This document shows positions 17,354 through 26,162 of a stretch of DNA of 64,000 bases, piece after piece. Source of the stretch: an uncultured Sphingopyxis sp. (GTDB taxonomy: Bacteria; Pseudomonadota; Alphaproteobacteria; Sphingomonadales; Sphingomonadaceae). The stretch spans positions 1,178,001 through 1,242,000 of the forward strand of contig NZ_LT598653.1 of assembly GCF_900078365.1 (NCBI RefSeq). The letters run 5' to 3'. Made by a program: the position numbers and the translations under genes. Position 1 is the stretch's first letter; each line of letters starts with the position of its first letter. Under the pieces are notes generated by a model. That model saw only the letters and a program-made list of their open reading frames with translations. It had not been told where the DNA came from and did not search any database.

Positions 17354-17773
17354 TCAGTCGAAGGCGGGGCCCTTGAGTTCGACGATATTGCCTTCGGGAT
17401 CGGCGATGTAGATCGATGGCCCTTCGCCTTCGGCGCCGTAACGCGGGCCGGCTTGCTCGATCGCGACATCGTGACGGGCGAGGTGGGCGCGGATGGCGTC
17501 GTCGTCGAACGGCGTGATCGTGATCGCGAAATGGTCGAGGTTGCGGCCCTCGGCGCCCGGCGCCGCGCCGCCCATCGCGCCAAGCTTGCCGTCGACAGTG
17601 ACAAGGTCGATCAGCGAGCTGCCCGCGCGCAATTGATAGAGCCCGATTTCGGCCTGGGTACGTTCGTCGGTGCAGCCGAGGACATTCCGATAAAAGCCGG
17701 CCATGCGGTCGAGATCGACGACGCGAAGCACCACATGGTCGATCGCGCGAAGGGTAAAGGGGGGTGTGTCCAC
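17354..17773 (-). CDS. VOC (glyoxalase/bleomycin-resistance-like) family protein
   Basis: 139 aa. Two beta-alpha-beta-beta-beta halves of the vicinal oxygen chelate fold are visible: AIDHVVLRVVDLDRMAGFYRNVLG at the start and YIADPEGNIVELKGP at the end. The metal-ligand positions His13 and the terminal Glu are kept. Substrate unknown; such proteins act as lyases, dioxygenases or binding proteins. The start is GTG, preceded by GAGGAG at a good distance. It is divergent from an AraC regulator (131-base gap) and precedes nitronate monooxygenase. Confidence 0.82.
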   Translation of the reverse strand: MDTPPFTLRAIDHVVLRVVDLDRMAGFYRNVLGCTDERTQAEIGLYQLRAGSSLIDLVTVDGKLGAMGGAAPGAEGRNLDHFAITITPFDDDAIRAHLARHDVAIEQAGPRYGAEGEGPSIYIADPEGNIVELKGPAFD

Positions 17774-17904
17774 GGCGGTCGCTCCTCGAATTCATGCTCG
17801 GAGGGGCCTTTTAATTGGCGCACCCGCCCGCTGTCCATCGACCGGTGACGGGGGTTGGTCCGGTGGCGGTTGCGATCGCCGGCCGGGCGCGACAGGATCG
17901 GGCG

Positions 17905-18591
17905 ATGCAGTTGCTCCAGCCCAGCCTGTTGCCCGCCGCGGCCGACATCGCACGGCACCGTCATCGCGAACCCTATGCGACGGTGGTGCTGACCGGTGCA
18001 TATGAGGAGGCCGGTGACGCCGGGCGGATGGCAGCGCGGGCGGGCGAAGTGCTGCTCCACGGGCCCTTTTCGGCGCATCGCGACCGGATATCGGCGAAGC
18101 GGACTGTCGTGCTCGACCTGCCGCTGCCGTTCGACGGCCGCGACTGGCCGGCGCGCGCGCGACTCGCCGATCCCGAATGGATCGTCCGGCTGGCCGAACG
18201 CGACCCGGCCGAGGCGGTCGCGGCGCTGCTGAGCGAACTCGCGCCCGCGCCGGCGAACGAGGAGGAAGAGTTGCCCGATCAGTTGTCGGCTGTGCTGCGC
18301 GCGTCGGCATCGCCGCGGATCGGCGAATGGGCGGCGGCGCGCGGCCGGTCGCGCGAGCATGTGTCGCGCAGCTTCGAGAAGCTCTATGGCGTTTCGCCCG
18401 CTGCCTATCGCGCCGATTGTCAGGCGAAGCGGACGTGGCGGATGATCGTCGCGAGCAAGGACAGCCTTGCGGGGATCGCGGTGGAGGCGGGCTATGCCGA
18501 TCAGGCGCATATGACGCGTGCGGTAACGACCTTGACCGGGATGTCGCCGCGGCGCTGGCGGGTGGCGGTAGGTGGAGCGGTGCCGGTTTAG
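17905..18591 (+). CDS. AraC family transcriptional regulator
   Basis: 228 aa. N-terminal cupin-like sensor half (RHRHREPYATVVLTGAYEEAGDAGR), then two helix-turn-helix motifs in the C-terminal 100 residues (IGEWAAARGRSREHVSRSFEKLYGVSPAAY and LAGIAVEAGYADQAHMTRAVTTLTGMSPRRW), the AraC/XylS hallmark. ATG 17905 (MQLLQPS) with AGGA upstream is preferred over the longer frame from 17815. Divergent from the VOC gene, so it may control VOC and nitronate monooxygenase. The inducer is unknown. Confidence 0.82.
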   Translation: MQLLQPSLLPAAADIARHRHREPYATVVLTGAYEEAGDAGRMAARAGEVLLHGPFSAHRDRISAKRTVVLDLPLPFDGRDWPARARLADPEWIVRLAERDPAEAVAALLSELAPAPANEEEELPDQLSAVLRASASPRIGEWAAARGRSREHVSRSFEKLYGVSPAAYRADCQAKRTWRMIVASKDSLAGIAVEAGYADQAHMTRAVTTLTGMSPRRWRVAVGGAVPV

Positions 18592-18606
18592 AGGTGGTGA
18601 GCGGAC

Positions 18607-18749
18607 GATCCTCCCCCTTGGGGGAGGGGGACCATGCGAAGCATGGTGGAGGGGCACGCGAGCTGTTTCCTGCCCTTTATGCGTCGCGCGACTCCGCCCG
18701 AGCCCCTCCACCACCTTCGGTGGTCCCCCTCCCCGTGCCGGGGAGGATC
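18607..18749. repeat. Palindromic repeat (GATCCTCCCC family)
   Basis: The outer arms GATCCTCCC and GGGGAGGATC, and inner arms GGGGGACC..GGTGGAGGGG and CCCCTCCACC..GGTCCCCC, form a long cruciform-like structure. Related copies are at 58381-58516 and 62434-62570. It separates the AraC and CPBP genes, which share a strand. Confidence 0.8.
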
Positions 18750-18828
18750 GGCAGCAATCGGTCGAACGCGTCACTGCCCATCACATTTGTTCAAGAAACG
18801 CGGCTCCGCGCCACGTTAGGCAGCGGGC

Positions 18829-19605
18829 ATGACCAGCCTCTCCCCCGCTTCGCCGCGCCCCCTCGTGGCGCTTTCCGGCTTCCGCTTTCGCTTGTGGCCG
18901 ATCCTTTTCGCCGCGCTGCTGATGCAAGGGTTGCTCGACCTCGGGCGTGTCCCGGCGCGGGCGCTGTATCGCGCCGGCGAAACGCTATGGACCGACCATG
19001 TTTCGGTGTTCCTGCTCTTTGCCATCGCCTTTCAGGCGCTGCTTGGCCTCATCGCAATCCTGATCATGCGCCGGTTGCTTCCCGCCGCCGACGATCATCT
19101 GCGCTGGCCGCCGGGGCGCAGCTACGCCGGGCCCGCTTTCCTGATCGGGATCGGGATGGGGCTGGTGATGCTCGTCGCCGATTACTGGCCCCCGCTCGCG
19201 GCACAGGCCGCGCCCGACATGAGCTATTCGAAATATCCACTCGATTCGGCGGGTTATCTGCTCGGAATGATCACGACGGGGCTCGCCGAAGAGACCATCT
19301 TTCGCGGGCTGCTCGTCGGGATGCTCGTCGTGCTGGTGCCGGGGCGATTGCGGATCGGATCGCTCGACCTGCCCGTCGCCGCCTATATCGTCGCGCTGAT
19401 GTTCGGGGTGGCGCACTGGCGATCCTTCACCGTCGACCCCTTCTATCAGGCGATGGCGCAGCAGATTTACGCTTTTGCCTGGGGGCTCGTCTATGTCTGG
19501 CTGATGGAGCGGTCGCGCAGTCTGTTCGCGCCGATGGTCGCACACGGGATGGGTAATTTTACCGAAGTGGCGATCGTGATCGCGCTCAACGCGATGTGGA
19601 CTTGA
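18829..19605 (+). CDS. CPBP-family intramembrane glutamic protease (Abi/CAAX type)
   Basis: 258 aa with about seven membrane helices. The catalytic signature is GLAEETIFRGLLVG (paired Glu, near residues 154-167), followed by MFGVAHWRSF and APMVAHGMGNF with the two conserved His. Family members cleave within membranes or protect from self-made bacteriocins; the substrate here is unknown. ATG 18829 lacks a strong Shine-Dalgarno. Convergent with the next membrane-protein gene, 36 bases apart. Confidence 0.85.
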   Translation: MTSLSPASPRPLVALSGFRFRLWPILFAALLMQGLLDLGRVPARALYRAGETLWTDHVSVFLLFAIAFQALLGLIAILIMRRLLPAADDHLRWPPGRSYAGPAFLIGIGMGLVMLVADYWPPLAAQAAPDMSYSKYPLDSAGYLLGMITTGLAEETIFRGLLVGMLVVLVPGRLRIGSLDLPVAAYIVALMFGVAHWRSFTVDPFYQAMAQQIYAFAWGLVYVWLMERSRSLFAPMVAHGMGNFTEVAIVIALNAMWT

Positions 19606-19641
19606 TGCGACAAGGGCGGCTTGCACCGTTTCCGGGAAGCC

Positions 19642-20136
19642 TCAGGCCGCGAGAGGCCGGCGGCTTGCCCTGACCGCGACATATCCGAAGAGGATCGCCG
19701 CGAGGAGGAGTGCGCCCTGTGCCGCGGCGAACGGGGGTTCGGTGCCGTTGGGGGCAAGCGCGTTGAGCGCGGGCACTTTCAGGAAGGACTGCACGACCAG
19801 CACGAAGAGGTTGAGGTAGAGCGCGGCGGTGGCGCTGACGGCATAGACGGTGGCGGCGCGGCCGGCGAGCTTGCGCCCGTAAAAGGCGGCGAAGGCGAAG
19901 ACGAGGATCAGCGTCGAGAGGATGCCGGTGCCGAGCGCCGGGGTGAAAGCAACGATCGGAAAGAGGAAGCCGGTGAGGCTGGTGAGCAAGGTCGCCCAGA
20001 GGAAGATGTGGGTCGTGCGGCGGAGAAGGCGCCCGCGCGCGAAGGCGGGGAGGGCGACGAGGCCCGCACCGATGCCGATCAGGCTGATCGCGACATGGAG
20101 TGCGGTGAACTGCGATATGGTGAGGCCGAGGATCAT
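19642..20136 (-). CDS. Uncharacterised four- to five-helix membrane protein
   Basis: 164 aa, almost entirely hydrophobic: helices near residues 10-30 (LHVAISLIGIGAGLVALPAF), 42-62, 68-88, 98-118 and 135-155. The family is not recognised. GGGAGC precedes the ATG, supporting the start. It lies 54 bases downstream of the alpha/beta hydrolase gene on the same strand, so cotranscription is possible. No catalytic motif is visible. Confidence 0.7.
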   Translation of the reverse strand: MILGLTISQFTALHVAISLIGIGAGLVALPAFARGRLLRRTTHIFLWATLLTSLTGFLFPIVAFTPALGTGILSTLILVFAFAAFYGRKLAGRAATVYAVSATAALYLNLFVLVVQSFLKVPALNALAPNGTEPPFAAAQGALLLAAILFGYVAVRASRRPLAA

Positions 20137-20190
20137 GATCTTTGCTCCCTGCTTGGGGCGACGGCCGCGCCGCCGCCCCGCATGTCCGGA

Positions 20191-21018
20191 TCAGTTCTTG
20201 ATGAAGCCCAAAAGGTCGGCGTTGAAGCGGTCCTGCTCGGTGACGGTGAGGCCATGGGCGCCGCCTTCATAGACCTTGAGCACGGCCTGGCTGACGATCT
20301 TGACGGTCGAGAGCGCCGCGGCGCCGATCGGCACGATCTGGTCGTCGTCGCCGTGGAGGACGAGCGTCGGCTTGTCGAACTTCTTGAGGTCCTCGTTGAA
20401 GTCGCTTTCCGAAAAGGCGCGGATGCTGTCGAGCAGGCCCTTGAGGCCGCCGTTCATGCCCTGCCGCACGAATTCGTCGCGCACCGCTTCGCTGACCACC
20501 GCGCCGTCGCGGTTATAGCCATAGAAGGGCAGCGTGAGGTCCTTGAAGAATTGCGGGCGGTTGTCGAACGTGCCCTTGCGGATGCCGTCGAAGACGTCGA
20601 GCGGGAGGCCGCCGGGGTTGGCTTCGGTCTTGAGCATCAACGGAGGAACCGCGCCGATGAGGGCAACCTTGGCGACGCGGGCGGTGCCATGTCGGCCGAT
20701 ATAGCGGGTGACTTCGCCGCCGCCGGTCGAATGGCCGACGAGGATGACGTCCTTGAGATCGAGCTGTTCGATCAGTTCGGCGAGGTCGTCGGCATATTGG
20801 TCCATATTGTTGTTTTCCCAGACCTGATCCGAGCGGCCATGGCTGCGGCGGTCGTGGGCGATGGTGCGGAAGCCCTTGTTCGCGAAGAAGACCATCTGGG
20901 CGTCCCAGGCGTCGGCCGACAGCGGCCAGCCGTGCGAGAAGACGATCGGCTGTCCATCCTTCGGACCCCAGTCCTTGAAGAAGATGTTGGTGCCGTCCTT
21001 GGTGGTGATGGTGGTCAT
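20191..21018 (-). CDS. Alpha/beta hydrolase, non-heme haloperoxidase-like
   Basis: 275 aa. Close to bacterial cofactor-free haloperoxidases/arylesterases: VFSHGWPLSADAWDAQ near residue 25-40, nucleophile Ser in VGHSTGGGE (about 96), acid in VLHGDDDQIVP (about 225) and His in EGGAHGLTVTE (about 253). Cytosolic, no signal peptide. Cofactor-free peracid chemistry or ester hydrolysis is typical; the real substrate is unknown. Divergent from a GlxA-type regulator with a 128-base gap, which makes that regulator the likely controller. Confidence 0.87.
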   Translation of the reverse strand: MTTITTKDGTNIFFKDWGPKDGQPIVFSHGWPLSADAWDAQMVFFANKGFRTIAHDRRSHGRSDQVWENNNMDQYADDLAELIEQLDLKDVILVGHSTGGGEVTRYIGRHGTARVAKVALIGAVPPLMLKTEANPGGLPLDVFDGIRKGTFDNRPQFFKDLTLPFYGYNRDGAVVSEAVRDEFVRQGMNGGLKGLLDSIRAFSESDFNEDLKKFDKPTLVLHGDDDQIVPIGAAALSTVKIVSQAVLKVYEGGAHGLTVTEQDRFNADLLGFIKN

Positions 21019-21146
21019 GATGCGGTTCCTTTCGTTTCGAGAGGGCGGGATGTCCGTCCCGGTGAGACAGGAGATAGGCCGGGGCGCCCTTGCGTGGAAT
21101 TGGCGGATACGACATTATGCGGGCCGATTCCGACAAAGGAGCCGCC

Positions 21147-22160
21147 ATGCCCAAGCTGAAGGTGCCGGACGCGGCGAACGTGCCGCTGATCGAGGTCGGG
21201 ATGATGATCTATCCCGACTGCCAGATGGGGATGGTGCATGGCATCACCGACCTGTTCGATGTCGCGGGGCGCTTCGCGGTCGAGCATGGGCGCCGCCCGA
21301 TCCGCGCGAGCCATTGGCGGCTGGAGGAGGATGGGGGCTTTGCGCGCGATCACGACAGCCATACGCACGAGCCGGCTTCCAATTCGCCCGCGGTACTGAT
21401 CGCGCCGGGGAGCCTGCACAAGCTGCTCGAACCGGGCGAGGTCGAACCCTATGCGCGTTGGCTGCTCGACCGGCATGCGCAAGGAACCGTGCTTGCGTCG
21501 AATTGCGGTGGGGCCTTTGTGCTGGCAGCTACGGGGCTGCTCGCGGGGCGTCCCGCGACGACGCACTGGTTCTTCGCCGAAGAGTTTCGCGCACGCTTTC
21601 CCGACGTGCGGATGGAGGTCGACCGGATGGTCGTCGATGACGGCGACATCGTCACCGCGGGCGGGCTGATGGCGTGGACCGATCTGGGTCTACGCATCGT
21701 CGAGCGGCTGCTCGGCCCGACGGTGATGATGGAGACCGCGCGCTTCCTGCTGATCGACCCGGCGGGACGCGCGCAGAAAAATTATGCGAGCTTCGCGCCG
21801 CGGCTCAACCATGGCGACGAAGCGATATTGAAGGTGCAGCATTGGCTGCAGGCGCGCGGCACGGGACCGGTCGCGGTGGCCGAGATGGCGCGCGAGGCGG
21901 GGATGGAGGAGCGCACCTTCCAGCGCCGCTTCAAGGCGGCGACGGGCATGACGCCGGTCGAATATCTCCAGCATCTGCGTGTCGGCAAGGCGCGCGAGCT
22001 GTTGGAATTCACCAGGCGGACGGTCGACCAGATCGCCTGGTCGGTGGGTTATGAGGATGCGGCGGCGTTCCGCAAATTGTTCCACCGCCTGACCGGTCTG
22101 TCGCCCCATGAATATCGCCAGCGTTTTTCGACGCCGCAATCGCTTGCCGAGGTCGCCTGA
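21147..22160 (+). CDS. GlxA-family AraC-type transcriptional regulator
   Basis: 337 aa. The N-terminal DJ-1/PfpI-like domain (GMMIYPDCQMGMVHGITDLFDVAGRF...VLASNCGGAFVLAATGLLAGRPATTHW) keeps the nucleophile-elbow Cys in ASNCGG. The C-terminus has a double HTH (VAEMAREAGMEERTFQRRFKAATGMTPVEYLQ and VDQIAWSVGYEDAAAFRKLFHRLTGLSPHEYR). ATG 21147 follows AAAGGAG. Divergent from the haloperoxidase-like hydrolase, which is its likely target. A run of eight T follows the stop, but no stem was found before it. Confidence 0.87.
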   Translation: MPKLKVPDAANVPLIEVGMMIYPDCQMGMVHGITDLFDVAGRFAVEHGRRPIRASHWRLEEDGGFARDHDSHTHEPASNSPAVLIAPGSLHKLLEPGEVEPYARWLLDRHAQGTVLASNCGGAFVLAATGLLAGRPATTHWFFAEEFRARFPDVRMEVDRMVVDDGDIVTAGGLMAWTDLGLRIVERLLGPTVMMETARFLLIDPAGRAQKNYASFAPRLNHGDEAILKVQHWLQARGTGPVAVAEMAREAGMEERTFQRRFKAATGMTPVEYLQHLRVGKARELLEFTRRTVDQIAWSVGYEDAAAFRKLFHRLTGLSPHEYRQRFSTPQSLAEVA

Positions 22161-22250
22161 ATTTTTTTTGCGGCCCCTGTCGATTTGACGGCGGCTCGTT
22201 CGTCATGTGGTCAGGAGCCGCTGTTGGCCCGATCGAAAAGGAGATGGACA

Positions 22251-22682
22251 ATGCGTGTGATGGTTTTCGTGAAAGCGACCGAGGACAGCGAAAAGGGCCT
22301 GCCGCCCACCGAAGAAATGACCGAGATGTTCGAGGCGATGGGCAAGTTTAACGAGGAACTGGTCAATGCCGGAGTGATGGTCGACGGCGACGGGCTCAAG
22401 CCCTCTTCTGCCGGCAAGCGCATCGCCTTCGACGGCGCGAGCCGGACGGTGATCGACGGGCCGTTCGCCGAGGCGCGCGAACTCGTCGCGGGCTATTGGG
22501 TCTGGGAGGTCAAGGACATGGACGAGGCGGTCGCCTGGGCGAAGCGTTGCCCGAACCCGATGCCGGGACCGAGCGAACTCGAAATCCGACCTTTTTATGA
22601 AATGGAGGATTTCGGCGAGGCACTGACCCCCGAACTCGCCGAGCGCGAGCAGAAGCTGCGCGACCGGCTCGGCGGCCAATAA
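22251..22682 (+). CDS. YCII-related DGPF-domain protein, partner of the ECF sigma factor
   Basis: 143 aa. The DGPF signature is present (SRTVIDGPFAEARELVAGYWVWEVKDMDEAVAWAKRCP, about residues 63-100), which names this family. An unusually good ribosome binding site (AAAAGGAG) precedes the ATG. In many bacteria DGPF proteins are encoded directly upstream of ECF42-type sigma factors and are often their regulon members, exactly the arrangement here (55 bases to the chosen sigma start). Biochemical role unknown. Confidence 0.85.
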   Translation: MRVMVFVKATEDSEKGLPPTEEMTEMFEAMGKFNEELVNAGVMVDGDGLKPSSAGKRIAFDGASRTVIDGPFAEARELVAGYWVWEVKDMDEAVAWAKRCPNPMPGPSELEIRPFYEMEDFGEALTPELAEREQKLRDRLGGQ

Positions 22683-22737
22683 GCAGATGTCCGTCGCCAT
22701 GCTTGCCTGCCCGGCCGCATTGCCCGAGAAGGCGGGC

Positions 22738-24000
22738 ATGGCGAAGGACGAGACCCATCGGGCGATCGAGGCGACATTCCGGATCGAGCGGGCGCGGCTG
22801 ATCGCCGCGCTCGCCCGGATGACGCGCGATGTCGACCGGGCGGAGGAACTGGCGCAGGAGGCGCTGCTGATCGCCCTGACCGAATGGCCGGAGCGCGGCG
22901 TGCCGGAGCGGCCGGGCGCGTGGCTGATGGCGGCGGCGAAGCGGCGGCTGATCGACGGCGCGCGGCACGACGCGATGCGGTCGCGCAAACAGGCCGACAT
23001 CGCCCGCGAGTTCGACGAGGAGCAGGATATGCGCGTGGAAGCCGCCGAGGCGGCGCTCGACGATGTGCTGGGCGATGAACTGCTCGGGCTGATCTTCGCG
23101 GCCTGTCACCCTGTCATTTCGCCCGAGGCGCGCGCCGCGCTGACACTGCGGCTGGTCGGCGGGCTGACGGTCGAGGAGATCGCGCGGGCGTTCCTGTCGA
23201 ACGAGGCGGCGATCGCGGCGCGGATCACGCGGGCGAAAAAGGCGATCGCCAAGGCGGGCGTGGCGTTCGAAGTGCCGCGCGGCGCCGAGCTTCAGGCGCG
23301 GCTCGCCTCGGTGCTCGAGGTCGTCTACCTGATCTTCAACGAAGGCTATGCGGCGACAGCGGGGCCGTCGCTCGTCCGCCCGCCGCTCTGCGCCGAGGCG
23401 CAGCGGCTGGCGCGCATCCTCGCCGGACTGATGCCCGAGCAGCCCGAGGTGCTGGGATTGCTCGCGCTGGTCGAGATTCAGGCGTCGCGGCTGGCGGCGC
23501 GCGCCGGGCCCGACGGGCGCTTCGTGCCGCTGACCGAACAGAATCGCGCGCGCTGGGACCAACTGCTGATCCGGCGCGGGCTCAATGCGCTGGCGCGGGC
23601 GGAGGCGCTAGGCGGCGGCGACGGACCCTATGCGCTGCAGGCGGCGCTCGCGGCATGCCATGCGCGGGCGCAGGCCGCCGAGGCGACCGACTGGCGGCGG
23701 ATCGCCGGCCTCTATGACCGGCTGGGACAGGTGGTGCCGTCGCCGGTGGTCGAACTGAACCGCGCGGTCGCGCACAGCATGGCGTTCGGCCCCGAGGCGG
23801 GGCTACGGCTGGTCGACGAGATCGCCGACGCGGCTATGCTGCGAAACTATGCGCCGCTTCCCGCCGCGCGCGGCGATTTTCTGTTCCGCGCTGGTCGCCG
23901 CGGCGAGGCGCGGGTCGCCTTCGAGGCGGCGGCGGCGCTGACCGCGAACGAGCGCGAGCGCGATTTCCTGCTCGGGCGTGCGGCGGCGTGCGGCGAGTGA
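22738..24000 (+). CDS. ECF42-type RNA polymerase sigma factor with TPR-like C-terminus
   Basis: 420 aa. Sigma region 2 (ARLIAALARMTRDVDRAEELAQEALLIALTEWPERGVPERPGAWL) and region 4 (LTVEEIARAFLSNEAAIAARITRAKKAI) are clear. The long helical C-terminal extension (about 200-420), including VYLIFNEGYAATAG, is diagnostic of ECF42/COG4941. That extension replaces an anti-sigma factor in controlling activity. ATG 22738 (MAKDETHRAIE) is chosen by homology and an AGAAGG site; ATG 22687 is an alternative. Its stop overlaps the next gene (TGATG). Confidence 0.88.
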   Translation: MAKDETHRAIEATFRIERARLIAALARMTRDVDRAEELAQEALLIALTEWPERGVPERPGAWLMAAAKRRLIDGARHDAMRSRKQADIAREFDEEQDMRVEAAEAALDDVLGDELLGLIFAACHPVISPEARAALTLRLVGGLTVEEIARAFLSNEAAIAARITRAKKAIAKAGVAFEVPRGAELQARLASVLEVVYLIFNEGYAATAGPSLVRPPLCAEAQRLARILAGLMPEQPEVLGLLALVEIQASRLAARAGPDGRFVPLTEQNRARWDQLLIRRGLNALARAEALGGGDGPYALQAALAACHARAQAAEATDWRRIAGLYDRLGQVVPSPVVELNRAVAHSMAFGPEAGLRLVDEIADAAMLRNYAPLPAARGDFLFRAGRRGEARVAFEAAAALTANERERDFLLGRAAACGE

Positions 24001-24668
24001 TGGAGATGCGCGTCGAGGCGATCGGAAGCGAGGGACAGCCGCTCGTCATACTCGACGATTTCGCGCCCGACCCCGATGGCTTGCGCCATTTTGCAGCGGC
24101 TGCAGATTTTTCCCCGGCGCGCAACCATTATCCGGGAGTTCGCGCGGCGCTTCCCGAGGCCTATTTGGCGACGCAGCTTCCCCTCATCGCAGAGGCCGCG
24201 ACGGTGGCCTTCGAAAAGCGGGGGGTGCTGCGCGTCGTCGATGCGAGCTTTTCGATCGTGTCGACCCCGCCCGGCGAGCTGACGATCCCGCAGCGCCTGC
24301 CGCATGTCGATGCGTTCACCGGAGACCGCATCGCGCTCGTCCATTATCTGTCGCCCGAGGGCGGCGACGGCACCGCCTTCTTCCGCCACCGCGCGACGGG
24401 ATTCGAGACGGTGACCGAGGCGCGGCGCGACCTGTTCTTCCGCCATCTCGACACCGAGATGCGCCACGGCGGGGCGCCGGCGCCCGGATATGTGCTGGGC
24501 GATACGCCGCTGTTCGAAACGATCCGCACCGAAGCCGCGCGCTACAATCGCGCCTTGCTCTATCGCAGCTGGAATCTCCATAGCGGGGCGATTTCGCCGG
24601 CGACCGCGCTGACGGCCGATCCGATCGATGGGCGGCTGACGGTGACGGCCTTTCTGTCGATCGGCTGA
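24000..24668 (+). CDS. DUF6445 family protein
   Basis: 222 aa soluble protein. Blocks typical of DUF6445 are visible: LVILDDFAPDPDGLRHFAAAADF, YPGVRAALPEAY, QRLPHVDAF, ALVHYLSPEGGDGTAFFRHRATGFETV. The HxD and distant His resemble a double-stranded beta-helix oxygenase core, but catalytic activity is unproven. Such genes usually accompany tryptophan halogenase and TonB receptor genes; here it instead overlaps the ECF sigma gene by one base (TGATG), so it is probably cotranscribed with it. Confidence 0.75.
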   Translation: MEMRVEAIGSEGQPLVILDDFAPDPDGLRHFAAAADFSPARNHYPGVRAALPEAYLATQLPLIAEAATVAFEKRGVLRVVDASFSIVSTPPGELTIPQRLPHVDAFTGDRIALVHYLSPEGGDGTAFFRHRATGFETVTEARRDLFFRHLDTEMRHGGAPAPGYVLGDTPLFETIRTEAARYNRALLYRSWNLHSGAISPATALTADPIDGRLTVTAFLSIG

Positions 24669-24777
24669 CCGGCACTCGCCGCACATTCGCAACGGGTCCG
24701 CGCCGGAAACGGGCCCATGTTCCACATCGGGACAACGGCGTGCCGCACTCCGGTGTAAGCTCGGCGACGGACGCCTT

Positions 24778-25920
24778 ATGGGCCGCGCTTTCTCTTTTGA
24801 AACTGGACGCTCGACCGTGCTTTTCTCCACCCGCATCCTGCTTCCCGCCGCGCTCGCCGCCATGGCATTGTCGATCCCGGCGCTCGCCCAGAATCCAACG
24901 ATCACCGGTATCGACGCGCTGCGCGAATGGAATCTCGTCGTGCTCGGCAACCTCGATTCCTCATCCGAGGTCGAAGGGCGCACATTCGTCGGCGGAAACC
25001 TCACCGGCAATTCGTCGAATTACGGGACCCGCGCCACAACGTCGGCGAACGGGCAGCCGGGGCTGACGGTGGTGGGCAATGTCAACGGCGGTCACAAGAA
25101 TCTCAACAACGGGTCGGGTGCGGTGGTCGGCGGCAATGTGACGAGCGGCTTCAACCTCAACGGGCCGAGCCAGACGGTCAAGGTGGGCGGCATGATCCGC
25201 AACACCAACGTCAACCAGAACAGCGTCTTGTCGAATCTCGACGCGAGCGATCCCGCGTTCGGGCTGGGGCTGCAGCAGCAGAAGGCCGACCTCAAGAGCA
25301 GCCTCGGCAGCCTGTCGTTCGACATGGGGACGCTGGCGGCGAACAGCCAGATGAGCATGCAGGGCAATCGCGGCATCTTCGACGCGCAGCCGGACGCGCA
25401 GGGGCTCGCGGTGTTCGCCATCACGGCGGCCGATCTCGACAAGATCGGCGAAATCCAGTTCAACCTGGGCGGCGCCGACACCGCGATCGTCAATGTCAGC
25501 GGCCGGACGGTCAACCTCAACGACAATTTCCTGGGCGGTACCGCCAACCTTGGCGAAAATCTGATCTGGAACTTTCCCGATGCCGAAGAACTCAGGCTGA
25601 CCACCGCCTGGGGCGGGTCGGTGCTCGCGCCGCTCGCCGACGCCGAGACGCGCAATTACATCCAGGGATCGGCGGTGTTCGGCAATCTCAAACAGAATGG
25701 CGAGATGCACATCGGCACCTTCAAGGGCGGCTATGTCACGCCGCCCTCCGGCGGGACATCGAGCGGCGGCGACAGCTCGACCGGTGGGGCGCCCGGCGGT
25801 GGCGGATCGAGCGGGGGTGCGGTGCCGGTTCCCGAGCCTGGGATGGTCGGCCTGTTCGGATTGGGGGTCGCGGGGCTGATCCTGTGGCGGCGGCGCCGCG
25901 CGCGGCAGGGCGGCGAATAA
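24778..25920 (+). CDS. Choice-of-anchor A protein with PEP-CTERM sorting signal
   Basis: 380 aa secreted protein. Signal peptide near the N-terminus (LLPAALAAMALSIPALA), then a choice-of-anchor A domain (LREWNLVVLGNLDSSSEVEGRTFVGGNL, about 45-310) rich in Asn, Gly and Ser. A Gly/Ser linker leads to VPVPEPGMVGLFGLGVAGLILWRRRRARQ, a perfect PEP-CTERM tripartite tail (PEP, helix, Arg cluster) recognised by exosortase. The product is expected at the surface or in exopolysaccharide. The start could also be GTG 24817. No exosortase is in the window. Confidence 0.85.
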   Translation: MGRAFSFETGRSTVLFSTRILLPAALAAMALSIPALAQNPTITGIDALREWNLVVLGNLDSSSEVEGRTFVGGNLTGNSSNYGTRATTSANGQPGLTVVGNVNGGHKNLNNGSGAVVGGNVTSGFNLNGPSQTVKVGGMIRNTNVNQNSVLSNLDASDPAFGLGLQQQKADLKSSLGSLSFDMGTLAANSQMSMQGNRGIFDAQPDAQGLAVFAITAADLDKIGEIQFNLGGADTAIVNVSGRTVNLNDNFLGGTANLGENLIWNFPDAEELRLTTAWGGSVLAPLADAETRNYIQGSAVFGNLKQNGEMHIGTFKGGYVTPPSGGTSSGGDSSTGGAPGGGGSSGGAVPVPEPGMVGLFGLGVAGLILWRRRRARQGGE

Positions 25921-26162
25921 CCGTCAAGTCGTTTGTCGATTGGAACGCGCCGCTCGTCGAAGGGGAAGACGGGCGGACGGATGATATATGGCAATGAAAT
26001 AACATATCTTTTTCTGGGCGTTGCGGCCATGCACGCGAACCTGATCGCGTCGGTGCGCCGGCAGGAGATGTATCGCCGACCAAATCTCGCCCCGGCGGCG
26101 GCCAAGGCTGGAGAGACCAGTGCGACCGCCCCCTTCGTTTCCCCCACCGAAGGCTCTCCCCG
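25921..26162. other. Gap with no recognisable gene
   Basis: 242 bases between the PEP-CTERM gene and a small hypothetical gene. An AT-richer patch near 25980-26010 contains ATATG..CATAT as a short inverted repeat (25986-26005). No ORF with a convincing start, RNA structure or repeat family was seen. Confidence 0.4.

Noticed and set aside
22161..22168. T-run after the GlxA-type gene as a terminator
   Set aside because: No convincing stem precedes the T-run.
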